A DNA stretch of 64,000 nt from Chloroflexota bacterium (lineage in GTDB: Bacteria; Chloroflexota; Dehalococcoidia; Lucifugimonadales; Australimonadaceae). The stretch spans positions 31,187-95,186 of the forward strand of contig JAPPHT010000010.1 of assembly GCA_028874795.1 (NCBI GenBank), given 5' to 3'. This document shows positions 48,300 through 56,408 of the stretch, piece after piece. The position numbers and the translations under genes are program-made. Position 1 is the first letter of the stretch. Each line of letters begins with the position of its first letter. The notes below the pieces were generated by a model. It searched no databases and had not been told where the DNA came from. It saw only the letters and a list, made by a program, of their open reading frames with translations.

Positions 48300-49892
48300 A
48301 TGGCGAAGCCACGCATAGCAGTGTTCTCAGGACCGCGGTCGACGATCGCGAACACGCCGGTGCTCGTGACGAGCAACAAGGGGCGGAAGGCGGACGAGCG
48401 GCAGATCGAAGGGCGGTTCGACCACCTCGTGCCACAGCGGCTGCACGAGCCGGTGCGCGTGCGTATCGAGAAGTTCAGCGCGCACCCACTGGAGTCCGAT
48501 GCCGTCGAGGTCTACCACGACGACGGCAAGGAGTACTACGAGGTGGAGCTGCGCCCGGAGGACGGCGCGTACCTCCTGCCCTACATGGCGCGCCGCGCCG
48601 ACGGCTCGCCGGACGGCGCGCCGTTCGAGAATGCGGACATGCTGGACCCGGCGCTCGACTACGGTGGTCGACAGACGTTCTTCCCGGACGCGTCGCGGCT
48701 GTTCGAGGAGATCGACCGCGGGTTTGCCGGCCGGGGCCACGACGGCGCGGCGAGCGAGTTGGACCACATCGCGGACTACGACTTCGTCCGCGTTCTGCCC
48801 CCGGCGGGCTACACGAAGCAGGGCGAGACGGCAGGCCGGGACTTCTTCCCGTACAGCCCGCGCGCCATGGGCAAGTTCCTCTCCAATGCGGCGATGGCCC
48901 GCGCCGTCAATATCGTGCAGCAGACGATCGACTCGGGCACGTACGACGGCTTCATCTGGCTGGAGGGCAGTCCGCACGTCGAGGAGACGATCTACTGGCT
49001 GAGCCTCGTGCTGGACACCTCCCTGCCCTTCGTTGGCATATCGTCGCAACGCGCGCACGGAACGCTGGCCAACGACGGCGACCGCAACATCGTGGACGCT
49101 GCGCGTTACATCACGTCCGGCAAGGGCGCCGGGCTGGGCGCTGTCGGCATCGTGGACGAGCAGATATTCGCGGCGCGCACCTTCAAGAAGGGCGACGCCC
49201 GCCCCGGCGGCTACCGCGCGACCGGCGGACACGGCGGCGTGCTCGGCAGCGCGGGCGCGGAGGTGCGGGTCTGGTTCCGTCCCGCGTACCGCACGACGGG
49301 TTCGTCCGAGGTCGCGGTGAAGGACCTCCCTGCCGAGGTCGTCTTCCAGGAGTATGGGGACAGCCCGGAAACGACGAGCGTGCGGATCAAGGACGACGAC
49401 GGCTCTTTGCGGGGCGACGCCATCGCGCCTGTGCACATGGTGAAGTACGGCCACTACATGGCGGAGGAGGACACGGCGGACCCGGACGTGGAGGTCGATA
49501 TCATCGCGCGCATCGAGCGCGGCATTGCGCAGGAGGCGTCGGACGAGCCGGGCTCACCGCGGTTCCACGGGTTCGTGCTGGAGGCTGCCGCGGGCACGGG
49601 CTCGGCGCTGCCGAGCCAGGCTGCGGCGCTCGCCGTCGCGGCATACAGCGGCATGCCGGTCGCCCGGGTGAGCCGGGGCGACCCTGAAGGCGCGCTGCCG
49701 TCCAACCCGCACGACCTCACGATAGAGGGGAGCAACCTGGACGCGACCAAGGCGCGGGTGCTGCTGCGCGCAGCGATCCTGCGGCTGGGGCGTCTGCCGA
49801 AGGCGCGCGACCCGCGCAACCCGACCGCACAGGAGCGCGAAGCGGCGCTCGCGGCCATCGCGCGCTACCAGGAGATATTCGACACGCACTAG
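48300..49892 (+). CDS. asparaginase-like protein with altered catalytic motif
   Basis: 530 aa, much longer than the 330 aa of type I/II asparaginases. The central part reads WLEGSPHVEETIYWLSLVLDTSLPFVGISSQRAHGTLANDGDRNIVDAARYITS, which follows the asparaginase pattern (HGTDTxEETAYFLDLV ... ADGPRNLLDAV). GIVDEQIFAARTFKKGDARPGG follows as in the family. The usual Thr-Asp catalytic pair is replaced by Ser-Pro. The N-terminal 100 and C-terminal 170 residues are extra. AGGAGG lies before the ATG at 48300. Asparaginase activity is therefore doubtful. Confidence 0.65.
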   Translation: MAKPRIAVFSGPRSTIANTPVLVTSNKGRKADERQIEGRFDHLVPQRLHEPVRVRIEKFSAHPLESDAVEVYHDDGKEYYEVELRPEDGAYLLPYMARRADGSPDGAPFENADMLDPALDYGGRQTFFPDASRLFEEIDRGFAGRGHDGAASELDHIADYDFVRVLPPAGYTKQGETAGRDFFPYSPRAMGKFLSNAAMARAVNIVQQTIDSGTYDGFIWLEGSPHVEETIYWLSLVLDTSLPFVGISSQRAHGTLANDGDRNIVDAARYITSGKGAGLGAVGIVDEQIFAARTFKKGDARPGGYRATGGHGGVLGSAGAEVRVWFRPAYRTTGSSEVAVKDLPAEVVFQEYGDSPETTSVRIKDDDGSLRGDAIAPVHMVKYGHYMAEEDTADPDVEVDIIARIERGIAQEASDEPGSPRFHGFVLEAAAGTGSALPSQAAALAVAAYSGMPVARVSRGDPEGALPSNPHDLTIEGSNLDATKARVLLRAAILRLGRLPKARDPRNPTAQEREAALAAIARYQEIFDTH

Positions 49893-49905
49893 GAGGAGAG
49901 GAGGG

Positions 49906-50133
49906 TCAGAGACCCAGCCTCGCCCTGAACCGTCCCAGGAGCGATCTCGGGCGTGCAGCCTTGGCCTTGGGCCTGGCAGCGCGGCGTTCGGACTCCTTGC
50001 GGAGTTGGGACGGCGTCATCTCGTCCATCGGCCGCTGCTTCTTGCCCGGCCCGAACAGGAGCTCTTCGCTGCCCTGATTGCCGTTGAGCTTGATCTGCTC
50101 GGCGGCCTGGGACTTCCACTCGCGTCCGTACAC
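49906..50133 (-). CDS. small basic protein, tandem copy 2
   Basis: 75 aa. It shares REWKSQAAEQI-L-G--GS-E-LFG---KQ-P-DE--P---R-E--RRAAR with the protein encoded just upstream. It is strongly basic at the C-terminus (PKAKAARPRSLLGRFRARL). Start is a GTG two bases after the stop of the other copy, without its own Shine-Dalgarno, so translation is probably coupled. I do not recognise the family. Confidence 0.6.
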   Translation of the reverse strand: MYGREWKSQAAEQIKLNGNQGSEELLFGPGKKQRPMDEMTPSQLRKESERRAARPKAKAARPRSLLGRFRARLGL

Positions 50134-50135
50134 AG

Positions 50136-50357
50136 CTAGCGGTGCAGCCAGGCCCGGAACCCGATGGAGCGCGTCCGCTGGGGTGCATGCGATCTGGCCG
50201 CCCGGCGGAGCGCCTCCTGGCGATACTCGCGCGGCAGGAGTTCGTCAGCGGGCATCTGGCGCTTGGCCGCGCCGAACAACACCTCGCTGCTGCCCCGGGC
50301 CCCCATGAGTTGGATCTGCTCGGCAGCCTGAGACTTCCACTCCCGCGGTGCGACCAT
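50136..50357 (-). CDS. small basic protein, tandem copy 1
   Basis: 73 aa. VAPREWKSQAAEQIQLMGARGSSEVLFGAAKRQMPADELLPREYRQEALRRAARSH is about half identical to its downstream neighbour. GGGAGG lies 6 nt before the ATG at 50357; the longer track ORF is rejected on that ground. The pair is a recent tandem duplication. The mostly helical, charged composition suggests a nucleic-acid or protein-binding role, unproven. Confidence 0.62.
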   Translation of the reverse strand: MVAPREWKSQAAEQIQLMGARGSSEVLFGAAKRQMPADELLPREYRQEALRRAARSHAPQRTRSIGFRAWLHR

Positions 50358-50460
50358 GCGCCACCTCCCTGTGACTACAGCAAGAATTGTAAGGCCGGTG
50401 ACGGCAACGCGCGAGATGGTTTCACCCCCAATTTCAGAGTCAGTTTCCGGGGATAGAGAA

Positions 50461-50492
50461 GGAGGGCATCCGCGGATGCCCTCCCCTTTTCC
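50461..50492 (-). terminator. rho-independent terminator of the LigJ-like gene
   Basis: GGAGGGCATCC and GGATGCCCTCC form a perfect 11-bp stem with a two-base loop. On the minus strand the tail is TTCTCTATC; on the plus strand it is CCTTTTCC. It lies about 45 nt after the stop of the 50530 gene. Confidence 0.7.
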
Positions 50493-50529
50493 GTAAGGTG
50501 CGGTCGCGGGAACGCTGTCCCCTGCCCGC

Positions 50530-51522
50530 TTACGCTGCGCCGAACCGCGGGAACGCCTCGCGGGTGACGTTCTCGAAGACATTTGCGCGGTCCTCATCCG
50601 TCAGCCAGTCGATGTCCTCGATGACGGGCTTGAGGTCGTCGAGCCACTTGCCGGTATTCGGGTCCTTCGAGGACCCGGTGCCGGGCCGCTCGGTGCCGAA
50701 CATGCAGCGGTCCGTCCCCACGATCTTGAAGAGCAGTTCCAGCCCTTCCTTGTTGTAGAGGACCGAGTCGAAGTAGAGCTCCCGCAGACTCTCGTCGAAC
50801 GGCTTGACGTTGGGTTGGCGCCAGCGGAGCGCGCGCCACCGCCCTATCTGGTACGGGATCGACCCGCCGCCGTGACACATGATGATCTTCAGCGTGGGGA
50901 AGTCTTCGAATGCGGTGGAGTCGCACAGCGAGATGGTCTGGATGCTCTCTTCAGTGATGAAGTGGCCTGTGTACGACTCGCGGACGTTCTTGCACGAGGC
51001 GGAGTGGATCATGGCCGGCACGTCGTACTTCACCATGCGCTCGTAGAGCGGGTACCAGTACTCGTCGCCGAGCGGGGGTGTGTCGTTGTCGAGCCCCTCC
51101 GACGGGTCGGGGTTGATCATGATGCCGATGAAGCCCAGGTCGTTGACGCAGCGGTCGACCTCCTCCAACACGACGTCCACGGGCTCGCCGTGGAGCTGCG
51201 GCAGGCCGGCGACGCCCTGGTAGCGGTCCGGGTACATCTCGACGGTCTTGGCGATGAGGTCGTTGTTGGCGCGGCAGAACGCCTCTACGAGCCGGCCCGG
51301 CTTCTCCGAGTGCATGAGCTGGAACGGGCGGGGCGAGAGGAACTGCATGTCCGTGCCGACGGCGTCCAATACCGTGGTGACGTGGTTGTCCACGACGGGC
51401 TTCAGCTTCTCGTCCGGTATGCCGCCCCAGTGCTGGTATGCCCCCCGGCTGGCAAGCAACCCCGCCTTGTACGCGTACAGGTCTGGCGGCGCGTTCAGGT
51501 GTCCGTGCATGTCGATGATCAT
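50530..51522 (-). CDS. amidohydrolase, 4-oxalomesaconate hydratase (LigJ)-like
   Basis: 330 aa. MIIDMHGHLNAPPDLYAY supplies the D-x-H motif, and VPAMIHSASCKNVRESYTGHF and IIMCHGGGSIPYQIGRW the barrel histidines. CMFGTERPGTGSSKDPNTGKWLDDLKPVIEDIDWLTDEDRANVFENVTREAFPRF closely follows the LigJ C-terminus. LigJ hydrates 4-oxalomesaconate in the protocatechuate 4,5-cleavage pathway. A LigB-type dioxygenase lies at 58719, which strengthens an aromatic-catabolism role. The exact substrate is inferred. Confidence 0.82.
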   Translation of the reverse strand: MIIDMHGHLNAPPDLYAYKAGLLASRGAYQHWGGIPDEKLKPVVDNHVTTVLDAVGTDMQFLSPRPFQLMHSEKPGRLVEAFCRANNDLIAKTVEMYPDRYQGVAGLPQLHGEPVDVVLEEVDRCVNDLGFIGIMINPDPSEGLDNDTPPLGDEYWYPLYERMVKYDVPAMIHSASCKNVRESYTGHFITEESIQTISLCDSTAFEDFPTLKIIMCHGGGSIPYQIGRWRALRWRQPNVKPFDESLRELYFDSVLYNKEGLELLFKIVGTDRCMFGTERPGTGSSKDPNTGKWLDDLKPVIEDIDWLTDEDRANVFENVTREAFPRFGAA

Positions 51523-51663
51523 CTGGGTCCTCCTCCCATCGTTCGGTGTGATGCGTGTGCGGGCGCGATGCTAGCACGTACCGGGGCGCGCCGCGCGGCG
51601 GCAGTGATAGGATGCGGCCCGCGCTGGAAGGCGCGGGACGCACTCGAGAGCGAGGAGGCGGCG

Positions 51664-52446
51664 ATGCTGTTGGAAGGCAAGGTTGCGGTTGTTACGGGCA
51701 GCGGGCCGAACATCGGCGGGGAGATCGCGCGGACGCTGGCGCGAGAAGGCGCAAAGGTCGTGTGCGTGGACTTCCTTGACGACCGCGCCGACGTTGCCGC
51801 TGCCTCCGTTCGGGAGGAGGGTGGCGAGGCGATAGGCGTCAGCGCGGACATCTCGTCGCCGGAGCAGGTGGAGGACCTGTTCAAGCGCGCCGACGAGGAG
51901 TACGGGCGCGTCGACATCCTGGTGAACAACGCCGCCGTCAACAACGAGGCGGGCATCCTGGACATCGAGTACGAGAAATGGAAGTGGGTGCAGTCCGTCA
52001 TCATGGACGGGACGATGCTCTGCAGCCAGCAGGCCGCGCGGCGGATGGTGGCGCAGGGCGAGGGCGGCGCCATCGTGAACACGGCCTCGACGACCGGCCA
52101 CCGGGGCAAGGCGGGCTTCATCGCCTACTCCGCGTCCAAGGGCGCGGTGCTGCAGATGACGCGCACGATGGCGGTTCAGCTCGCGCCGTACGGCATCCGC
52201 GTGAACTCCATCACGCCGACGCAGACCGGCGACAACCGGGGCACGACGCCCGGCGGCAGCACGGCGCCACGCGCCGCCAAGCCGAAGAACATCCCGCTCG
52301 GCAGGTGGGGCCAACCCGTGGACCAGGCGCAAGCAGTGCTCTTCCTGGCGTCACCGATGTCGGCGTTCGTCACGGGCGAGAACATCAACGTGGACGGCGG
52401 ACTGCTCGCTCTCTTCCCGTCCGAGCGCGGGTTGATGGAGACGTAG
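51664..52446 (+). CDS. short-chain dehydrogenase/reductase
   Basis: 260 aa classical SDR. Cofactor motif VAVVTGSGPNIGGEIA (TGxxxxxG with an unusual Pro-Asn), NNAAVNN, catalytic Ser in NTASTTG and Tyr-x-x-x-Lys in AYSASKG. The C-terminal VTGENINVDGGLLALF is standard. GAGGAGG lies 7 nt before the ATG at 51664; the track ORF extends 283 codons upstream antisense to the LigJ-like gene and is trimmed. It is divergent from that gene, so the two may share regulation. Confidence 0.93.
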   Translation: MLLEGKVAVVTGSGPNIGGEIARTLAREGAKVVCVDFLDDRADVAAASVREEGGEAIGVSADISSPEQVEDLFKRADEEYGRVDILVNNAAVNNEAGILDIEYEKWKWVQSVIMDGTMLCSQQAARRMVAQGEGGAIVNTASTTGHRGKAGFIAYSASKGAVLQMTRTMAVQLAPYGIRVNSITPTQTGDNRGTTPGGSTAPRAAKPKNIPLGRWGQPVDQAQAVLFLASPMSAFVTGENINVDGGLLALFPSERGLMET

Positions 52447-52467
52447 GCCCGCTCCTGGCTATGGGCT

Positions 52468-52803
52468 CTACTCGGACAGCAGCGGTTCGAGTTGGGCGAT
52501 GAGCGTGGGCAGGTCGTCCTGGATCGTGTTCCAGACTATGTCCACGTTGACGGCGTAATAGGCGTGAATGAGGCGGTTCCGCATGCCGATGATGTCTGTC
52601 CAGGGGATGGCGGGGCTGGCCTGCTGAATGCTCCCGCTGATGCGCGAAGCTGCCTCCCCGATAGTTGCTATCGCGTTGAATGCCGCGTACTGATGGAGCG
52701 TGCTCTGGCTGAAATCCAGAAGCGACAGCCCTTCCGTGAAGTCGAGCGCCCGGTAGGCGTACGACCGCATGTCGGCGAGGTAGTCCTCATCCTCACGCGG
52801 CAT
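52468..52803 (-). CDS. hepT: HepT-family RNase toxin (DUF86/HEPN)
   Basis: 111 aa HEPN protein. The catalytic R-x4-H-x-Y motif is intact as R75-H80-Y82 in GMRNRLIHAYY. YLADMRSYAYRALDFTEG and AAFNAIATIGEAASRIS are the usual helices. In studied pairs, MntA inactivates HepT by transferring AMP to the tyrosine of this motif. It overlaps the end of the mntA-like gene by 11 nt, the standard antitoxin-first order. Confidence 0.88.
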   Translation of the reverse strand: MPREDEDYLADMRSYAYRALDFTEGLSLLDFSQSTLHQYAAFNAIATIGEAASRISGSIQQASPAIPWTDIIGMRNRLIHAYYAVNVDIVWNTIQDDLPTLIAQLEPLLSE

Positions 52804-53119
52804 AGACTACCTGCGCGGACCCCAGGATCCTCTCTTGGTGGAAGCGGTTTCCGCTCTGCTCCAGACCTCTCCACGAGATCAGGTTGACCTGCTGGTTGAA
52901 CAGACTGGTGAGTTCTCGTTCCATTCTGCCTAGATCCAAGAGGGTGTGACGCGCCTCCGGGCCGAACCGCGCAATCGCGTCCACTGCACTCTCCGGACCG
53001 AAGTTGCCGTTGTCGCTCACCACGGGGCCGAACAGCGCAAATTCCGTGATCTGCCACCGCTTGCAGAAAGCCGCCAGTTCAGCCTTGGGCACGCGTATCT
53101 TTGGCTTCGTCATGGCCAT
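52793..53119 (-). CDS. MntA-like nucleotidyltransferase antitoxin, catalytically degenerate
   Basis: 108 aa with the MNT-domain outline: ITEFALFGPVVSDNGNFGPESAVDAIARFGPEARHTLLDLGRMERELTSLFNQQVNLIS ... FHQERILGSAQVVYAA. The canonical LFGS...SDxD pattern should have Ser after Gly31 and Asp at 45. Here Pro32 and Ala45 occupy these positions, and the third acidic position (VDL) is Asn79. Only Asp47 remains. AMP transfer is therefore unlikely. It may still bind HepT, or the module may be decaying. Confidence 0.82.
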   Translation of the reverse strand: MAMTKPKIRVPKAELAAFCKRWQITEFALFGPVVSDNGNFGPESAVDAIARFGPEARHTLLDLGRMERELTSLFNQQVNLISWRGLEQSGNRFHQERILGSAQVVYAA

Positions 53120-53133
53120 GGCTCGATTCTAGC

Positions 53134-53559
53134 TCACTCCCACTCGGCCCAGGGGTCGTAGGAGCCGACGTGCCAGAGGTGGCCTTCCGGGTCGCGCACG
53201 GCGAAGAGGCTGCCGCCGTAGAACTGCTCCTCGAGCTCCATGACGATGTTCGCGCCCGCTGCCTGCACCCGCTCGTAGTGCGTCTCGATGTCGCTTACGA
53301 CGACGAGGTTCGCCTGCGTGAGCGTTCCACCGGGGGTAGCCGGGACGACCATCGCGTCGGGGTTGTCGAACGCCGAGCCGAGCATGACCATGCCGTTGCC
53401 GTGTGTCAGCTGCGCGTGGGCGATGGTGCCGTTCTCGCCGGGAACGACGAGACGCCGCTCGAAACCGAGCACGTCGCAGAGCCAGTCGATGGCGGCCGGC
53501 GCGTCGCGGTAGGTCATGCCGGGGATGACGTAGCCCTTCGGTCCCGCCGAATCGGCCAT
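53134..53559 (-). CDS. VOC-family protein (PhnB/glyoxalase-like)
   Basis: 141 aa. VIPGMTYRDAPAAIDWLCDVLGFERRLVV at the start and ETHYERVQAAGANIVMELEEQFYGGSLFAVRDPEGHLWHVGSYDP at the end are the PhnB-like VOC arrangement. Putative ligands are His in AHAQL and Glu or His in the final DPEGHLWHVG. It ends between the MntA-like gene and the GMC oxidoreductase, with short gaps. Substrate unknown. Confidence 0.85.
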   Translation of the reverse strand: MADSAGPKGYVIPGMTYRDAPAAIDWLCDVLGFERRLVVPGENGTIAHAQLTHGNGMVMLGSAFDNPDAMVVPATPGGTLTQANLVVVSDIETHYERVQAAGANIVMELEEQFYGGSLFAVRDPEGHLWHVGSYDPWAEWE

Positions 53560-53566
53560 TCGTGTC

Positions 53567-55087
53567 CTACCTGCCCGCCTCGCGGACGAAGTCGGCTACG
53601 CGCTCGCCGATCATGATGCAGGTCACGTTCGTTGCCGAGTGCGGGACGGTCGGGATGATGGACGCGTCCGCCACGTACAGGTTGTCGATGCCGTGCATCT
53701 TGAGGCGGCTGTCCACCACGGCCATCGGGTCCCCGGCGGGGCCCATCTTGCACGTGCCGGAGCCGTGGTGGTGGCTGTCGTAGGTGGACTGGGCGAACTC
53801 GACCCAGTCCTCGTCTTCGGTTGGCAGGATGAGGTCGCCGTAGAAGGGGCGCATGAGGTCGTCCTGCATGAAATCGTAGACGAAGTTCATCACGGAGCGC
53901 ACCGCTGCCTGGTCGTCCGGGTGCTGCAGCATGCCGTCGTCGACGATGGGGAGTTCGTGCGGATCGGTGGATGCGAGGTGGATACGTCCTCGAGAGCGCT
54001 GTTCCACGAGGTTCATCGCCACGGGCATCATGGGCTTCAACCCCTCGACGCCGATGGGCGCGCGCATGTAGATGTGGAAGTTGCCGGTCGGCAGGCTGGG
54101 GTCGCTCTTGTAAACGAGCTGGAAGCCGGAGACGACCCAGTCCGGCGTGAAGTCCGACATGCCCTGGAACGTCATGTTGATCGCCGCGTGGTCCTGGTAG
54201 TTCCGCCCTATCCCTTCGAGCGGATGCACCACGCGGATGTCGAGCCGTTCCAGCTCGCTGATGGGGCCGATGCCGGAGAGCATGAGCACCTGCGGGCTGT
54301 GGTACGTCCCTGCGCTGAGGATGAAGGTGTCGGCGGAAGCTGAGTAGACCTCGTCTCCCTGCTCGTAGAGCACCTCCTCCACCCTGCGCCCGTTGAGCTT
54401 GAGCGACACCACGGGGGCGTCCGCGATGATGTGCAGGTTCCTGCGGCCGCGCGCCGGGCCGACGTAGGCGACGGCGGTGGACTGCCGGATGCCGTCCTTC
54501 ACGTTGCTGGCTGATGCCACGATGCCGGCGCGCTCCGGTCCGTTGCCGTCCTTCATGACCGGGTAGCCCAGGGCCTTCGCGCGGTCGACGAACGCCTGCA
54601 TCGGCGGGGCGAGCTCTTCTTCGAAGTTGATGCGGCGCTTCACGGTGAGCGGGCCGTTGTTACCGTGGTGCGGCTGGTCGCCGAAGTCCTCGTCGGTCTC
54701 GATGCGCTTGAGTACGGGGAGGCAGTCTTCGTACGACCATCCGGGGTTGCCGAGCGACTCCCAACGGTCGAGGTCGAACTGCATGGGGCGCGCCACGCCC
54801 ATCATGTTGACGGAGGAGCCGCCTCCGAGGATGCGTCCGCTGAGGGGGTAGTATTCGCTGCCGTCTATCTTGCGCTTCGTGGGGTACATGACGACGTATT
54901 CGGACTCGAGGATGGGGCGGTTGTTGCTGCGCCCGTCGGCGATGATGCCGGGCAACGGCTGCGGGTCGGGCCCGGCCTCCAACAGCAGCACCTGGCGGTT
55001 CGGGTCCTCTGAGAGACGGGACGCGGCGACACATCCTGCCGAGCCCCCGCCGATAACGATCACGTCGTAGTAGCGCCTCTGGGTCAT
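53567..55087 (-). CDS. GMC-family FAD-dependent oxidoreductase (choline dehydrogenase-like)
   Basis: 506 aa. FAD dinucleotide motif YDVIVIGGGSAGCVAASRLSEDPNRQVLLLEAG, GMC signature 1 GRILGGGSSVNMMGVAR and signature 2 LSAGTYHSPQVLMLSGIGP. The C-terminal active-site region is SHHHGSGTCKMGPAGDPMAVVDSRLKMHGIDNLYVADASIIP. It oxidises an alcohol group; choline, glucose or alkyl alcohols cannot be separated. AGGAGG lies 4 nt before the ATG at 55087, so the 851-aa track ORF is cut. Part of a row of minus-strand genes starting here. Confidence 0.93.
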   Translation of the reverse strand: MTQRRYYDVIVIGGGSAGCVAASRLSEDPNRQVLLLEAGPDPQPLPGIIADGRSNNRPILESEYVVMYPTKRKIDGSEYYPLSGRILGGGSSVNMMGVARPMQFDLDRWESLGNPGWSYEDCLPVLKRIETDEDFGDQPHHGNNGPLTVKRRINFEEELAPPMQAFVDRAKALGYPVMKDGNGPERAGIVASASNVKDGIRQSTAVAYVGPARGRRNLHIIADAPVVSLKLNGRRVEEVLYEQGDEVYSASADTFILSAGTYHSPQVLMLSGIGPISELERLDIRVVHPLEGIGRNYQDHAAINMTFQGMSDFTPDWVVSGFQLVYKSDPSLPTGNFHIYMRAPIGVEGLKPMMPVAMNLVEQRSRGRIHLASTDPHELPIVDDGMLQHPDDQAAVRSVMNFVYDFMQDDLMRPFYGDLILPTEDEDWVEFAQSTYDSHHHGSGTCKMGPAGDPMAVVDSRLKMHGIDNLYVADASIIPTVPHSATNVTCIMIGERVADFVREAGR

Positions 55088-55261
55088 GGCACCTCCTGCA
55101 CAGACGTATCCCGGCCAACCTCGATTTAAGCATACTCCTCGCAGGGCCATTTGCGTACCATGCCCCTCCCCTGCGCTTGCCCTGCGGGCGCGCGCTGCCC
55201 GATACTCACCAACCGACCGGTAACGGCAGCGGTTGTTCCGGGAACGATGGAGGTAGATCGC

Positions 55262-55819
55262 ATGACAGAGGTTCCCGGCTGGTACCTGGAGTTCGCGGGG
55301 GCAGTGACCGCCGCGCTTCCGCCGGACTTGGACGAAGAGACGGCGCAGGCCTGGGTGGATGACCCCGCAGGGCTGCGCGAAGCGCTTGCGGGCGCGCTGG
55401 GAGGCTCTGCCGCGGCCTCCGGTCCCGCCCGCCTGCGGCTGGACAAGGCGAACGACGGATGGACGCTCGTGCGGGACGACCCGGAGATGCCGGTCGTCAG
55501 GGGCGCGGACATCCGCGGCGGCGGTTTCCCCCAGGGTACGGAGGATCTCATCGGCGAGCCGATGGTGGAGCTCATCCTGGGTATCGAAGGGCTGCTGGGG
55601 CAGCGCCAGGCCGAGTACCTGATGGACCATCCGGACGGGATACCGGACGAGCTGGTGCGGTACGCGCTCGTGTTCCCGGGCACCGTCTGGCAGAGCCCGG
55701 ACCAGAATCACCAGGTGCCCTGTCTCGTGAACCGGGGCGGCGCATGGGAGATCATCTTCGGGATCCTGGAGGGCGGCTTCGACTCCCGCGACCTGCTTGC
55801 GGAAGCTGCCTCCGCGTGA
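55262..55819 (+). CDS. hypothetical soluble protein
   Basis: 185 aa, acidic, no membrane helix. It opens TEVPGWYLEFAGAVTAALPPDLDEETAQAWVDDPAGLREAL. VRYALVFPGTVWQSPDQNHQVPCLVNRGGAWEIIFGILEGGF near the end is the most distinctive part. It has no recognisable catalytic motif. GGAGG lies 8 nt before the ATG at 55262, while the track start lies in the shared upstream region. It is followed by a GNAT gene after 33 nt. Confidence 0.55.
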   Translation: MTEVPGWYLEFAGAVTAALPPDLDEETAQAWVDDPAGLREALAGALGGSAAASGPARLRLDKANDGWTLVRDDPEMPVVRGADIRGGGFPQGTEDLIGEPMVELILGIEGLLGQRQAEYLMDHPDGIPDELVRYALVFPGTVWQSPDQNHQVPCLVNRGGAWEIIFGILEGGFDSRDLLAEAASA

Positions 55820-55852
55820 GGCCCGTTCCTGCGCTCGCGGGAGAGACAACGC

Positions 55853-56347
55853 ATGATCCGCACCGCGGTTGAATCCGACCTGCCGGCCATCGTCGCCATC
55901 TACAACGCGGCCGTGCCCGGGCGCATGGCGACGGCGGATACGGAACCCGTTTCGGTCGCATCGCGGAGGGACTGGTTCGCAGAGCACACGGCCGGTCGCC
56001 ACCCCTTGTGGGTCGACGAGCGCGACGGCGAGATCGCCGGCTGGCTGAGTCTCGGCACGTTCTACAACCGTCCGGCGTGGGACATCACGGCGGAAGTGAG
56101 CGTCTACGTTGCTCCCGCGCACCGGAGGCAGGGCGTCGCGACTTCGCTGCTGGAGACGGCCATCGCCGAGGCGCCCGCGCTCGGTCTACGCGTGCTGATC
56201 GGCATCATCTTCGGCCACAACGACCCGAGTCTGGCCTTGTTCGAGCGGTCCGGGTTCGAGCGGTGGGCCTTCATGCCGCGCGCGACGGAGCTGGACGAGA
56301 CCGAGCGTGACGTCGTCTTCATGGGCCGCCGGGTGGACGGACGCTAG
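55853..56347 (+). CDS. GNAT N-acetyltransferase (phosphinothricin acetyltransferase-like)
   Basis: 164 aa. IRTAVESDLPAIVAIYNAAVPGRMATADTEPVS is the typical Pat/YncA-like start. The acetyl-CoA pyrophosphate loop is VYVAPAHRRQGVATSLLETAI (RRQGVA), and GIIFGHNDPSLALFERSGFERWAFMPRATELD completes the domain. Such enzymes acetylate small amines such as methionine analogues. GGGAGAG lies about 7 nt before the ATG. Confidence 0.92.
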   Translation: MIRTAVESDLPAIVAIYNAAVPGRMATADTEPVSVASRRDWFAEHTAGRHPLWVDERDGEIAGWLSLGTFYNRPAWDITAEVSVYVAPAHRRQGVATSLLETAIAEAPALGLRVLIGIIFGHNDPSLALFERSGFERWAFMPRATELDETERDVVFMGRRVDGR

Positions 56348-56408
56348 CGTTGCACGGCAGGCGCACTGCCGGGTACCCTCACGAATGACGAGATCAGGAG
56401 GTTGGGCT

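Noticed and set aside
55088-56122. N-terminal extension of the GMC oxidoreductase ORF (851 aa in the track)
   Set aside because: The FAD motif follows directly after the ATG at 55087, which has AGGAGG. The extension lies antisense to a GNAT gene and another gene.
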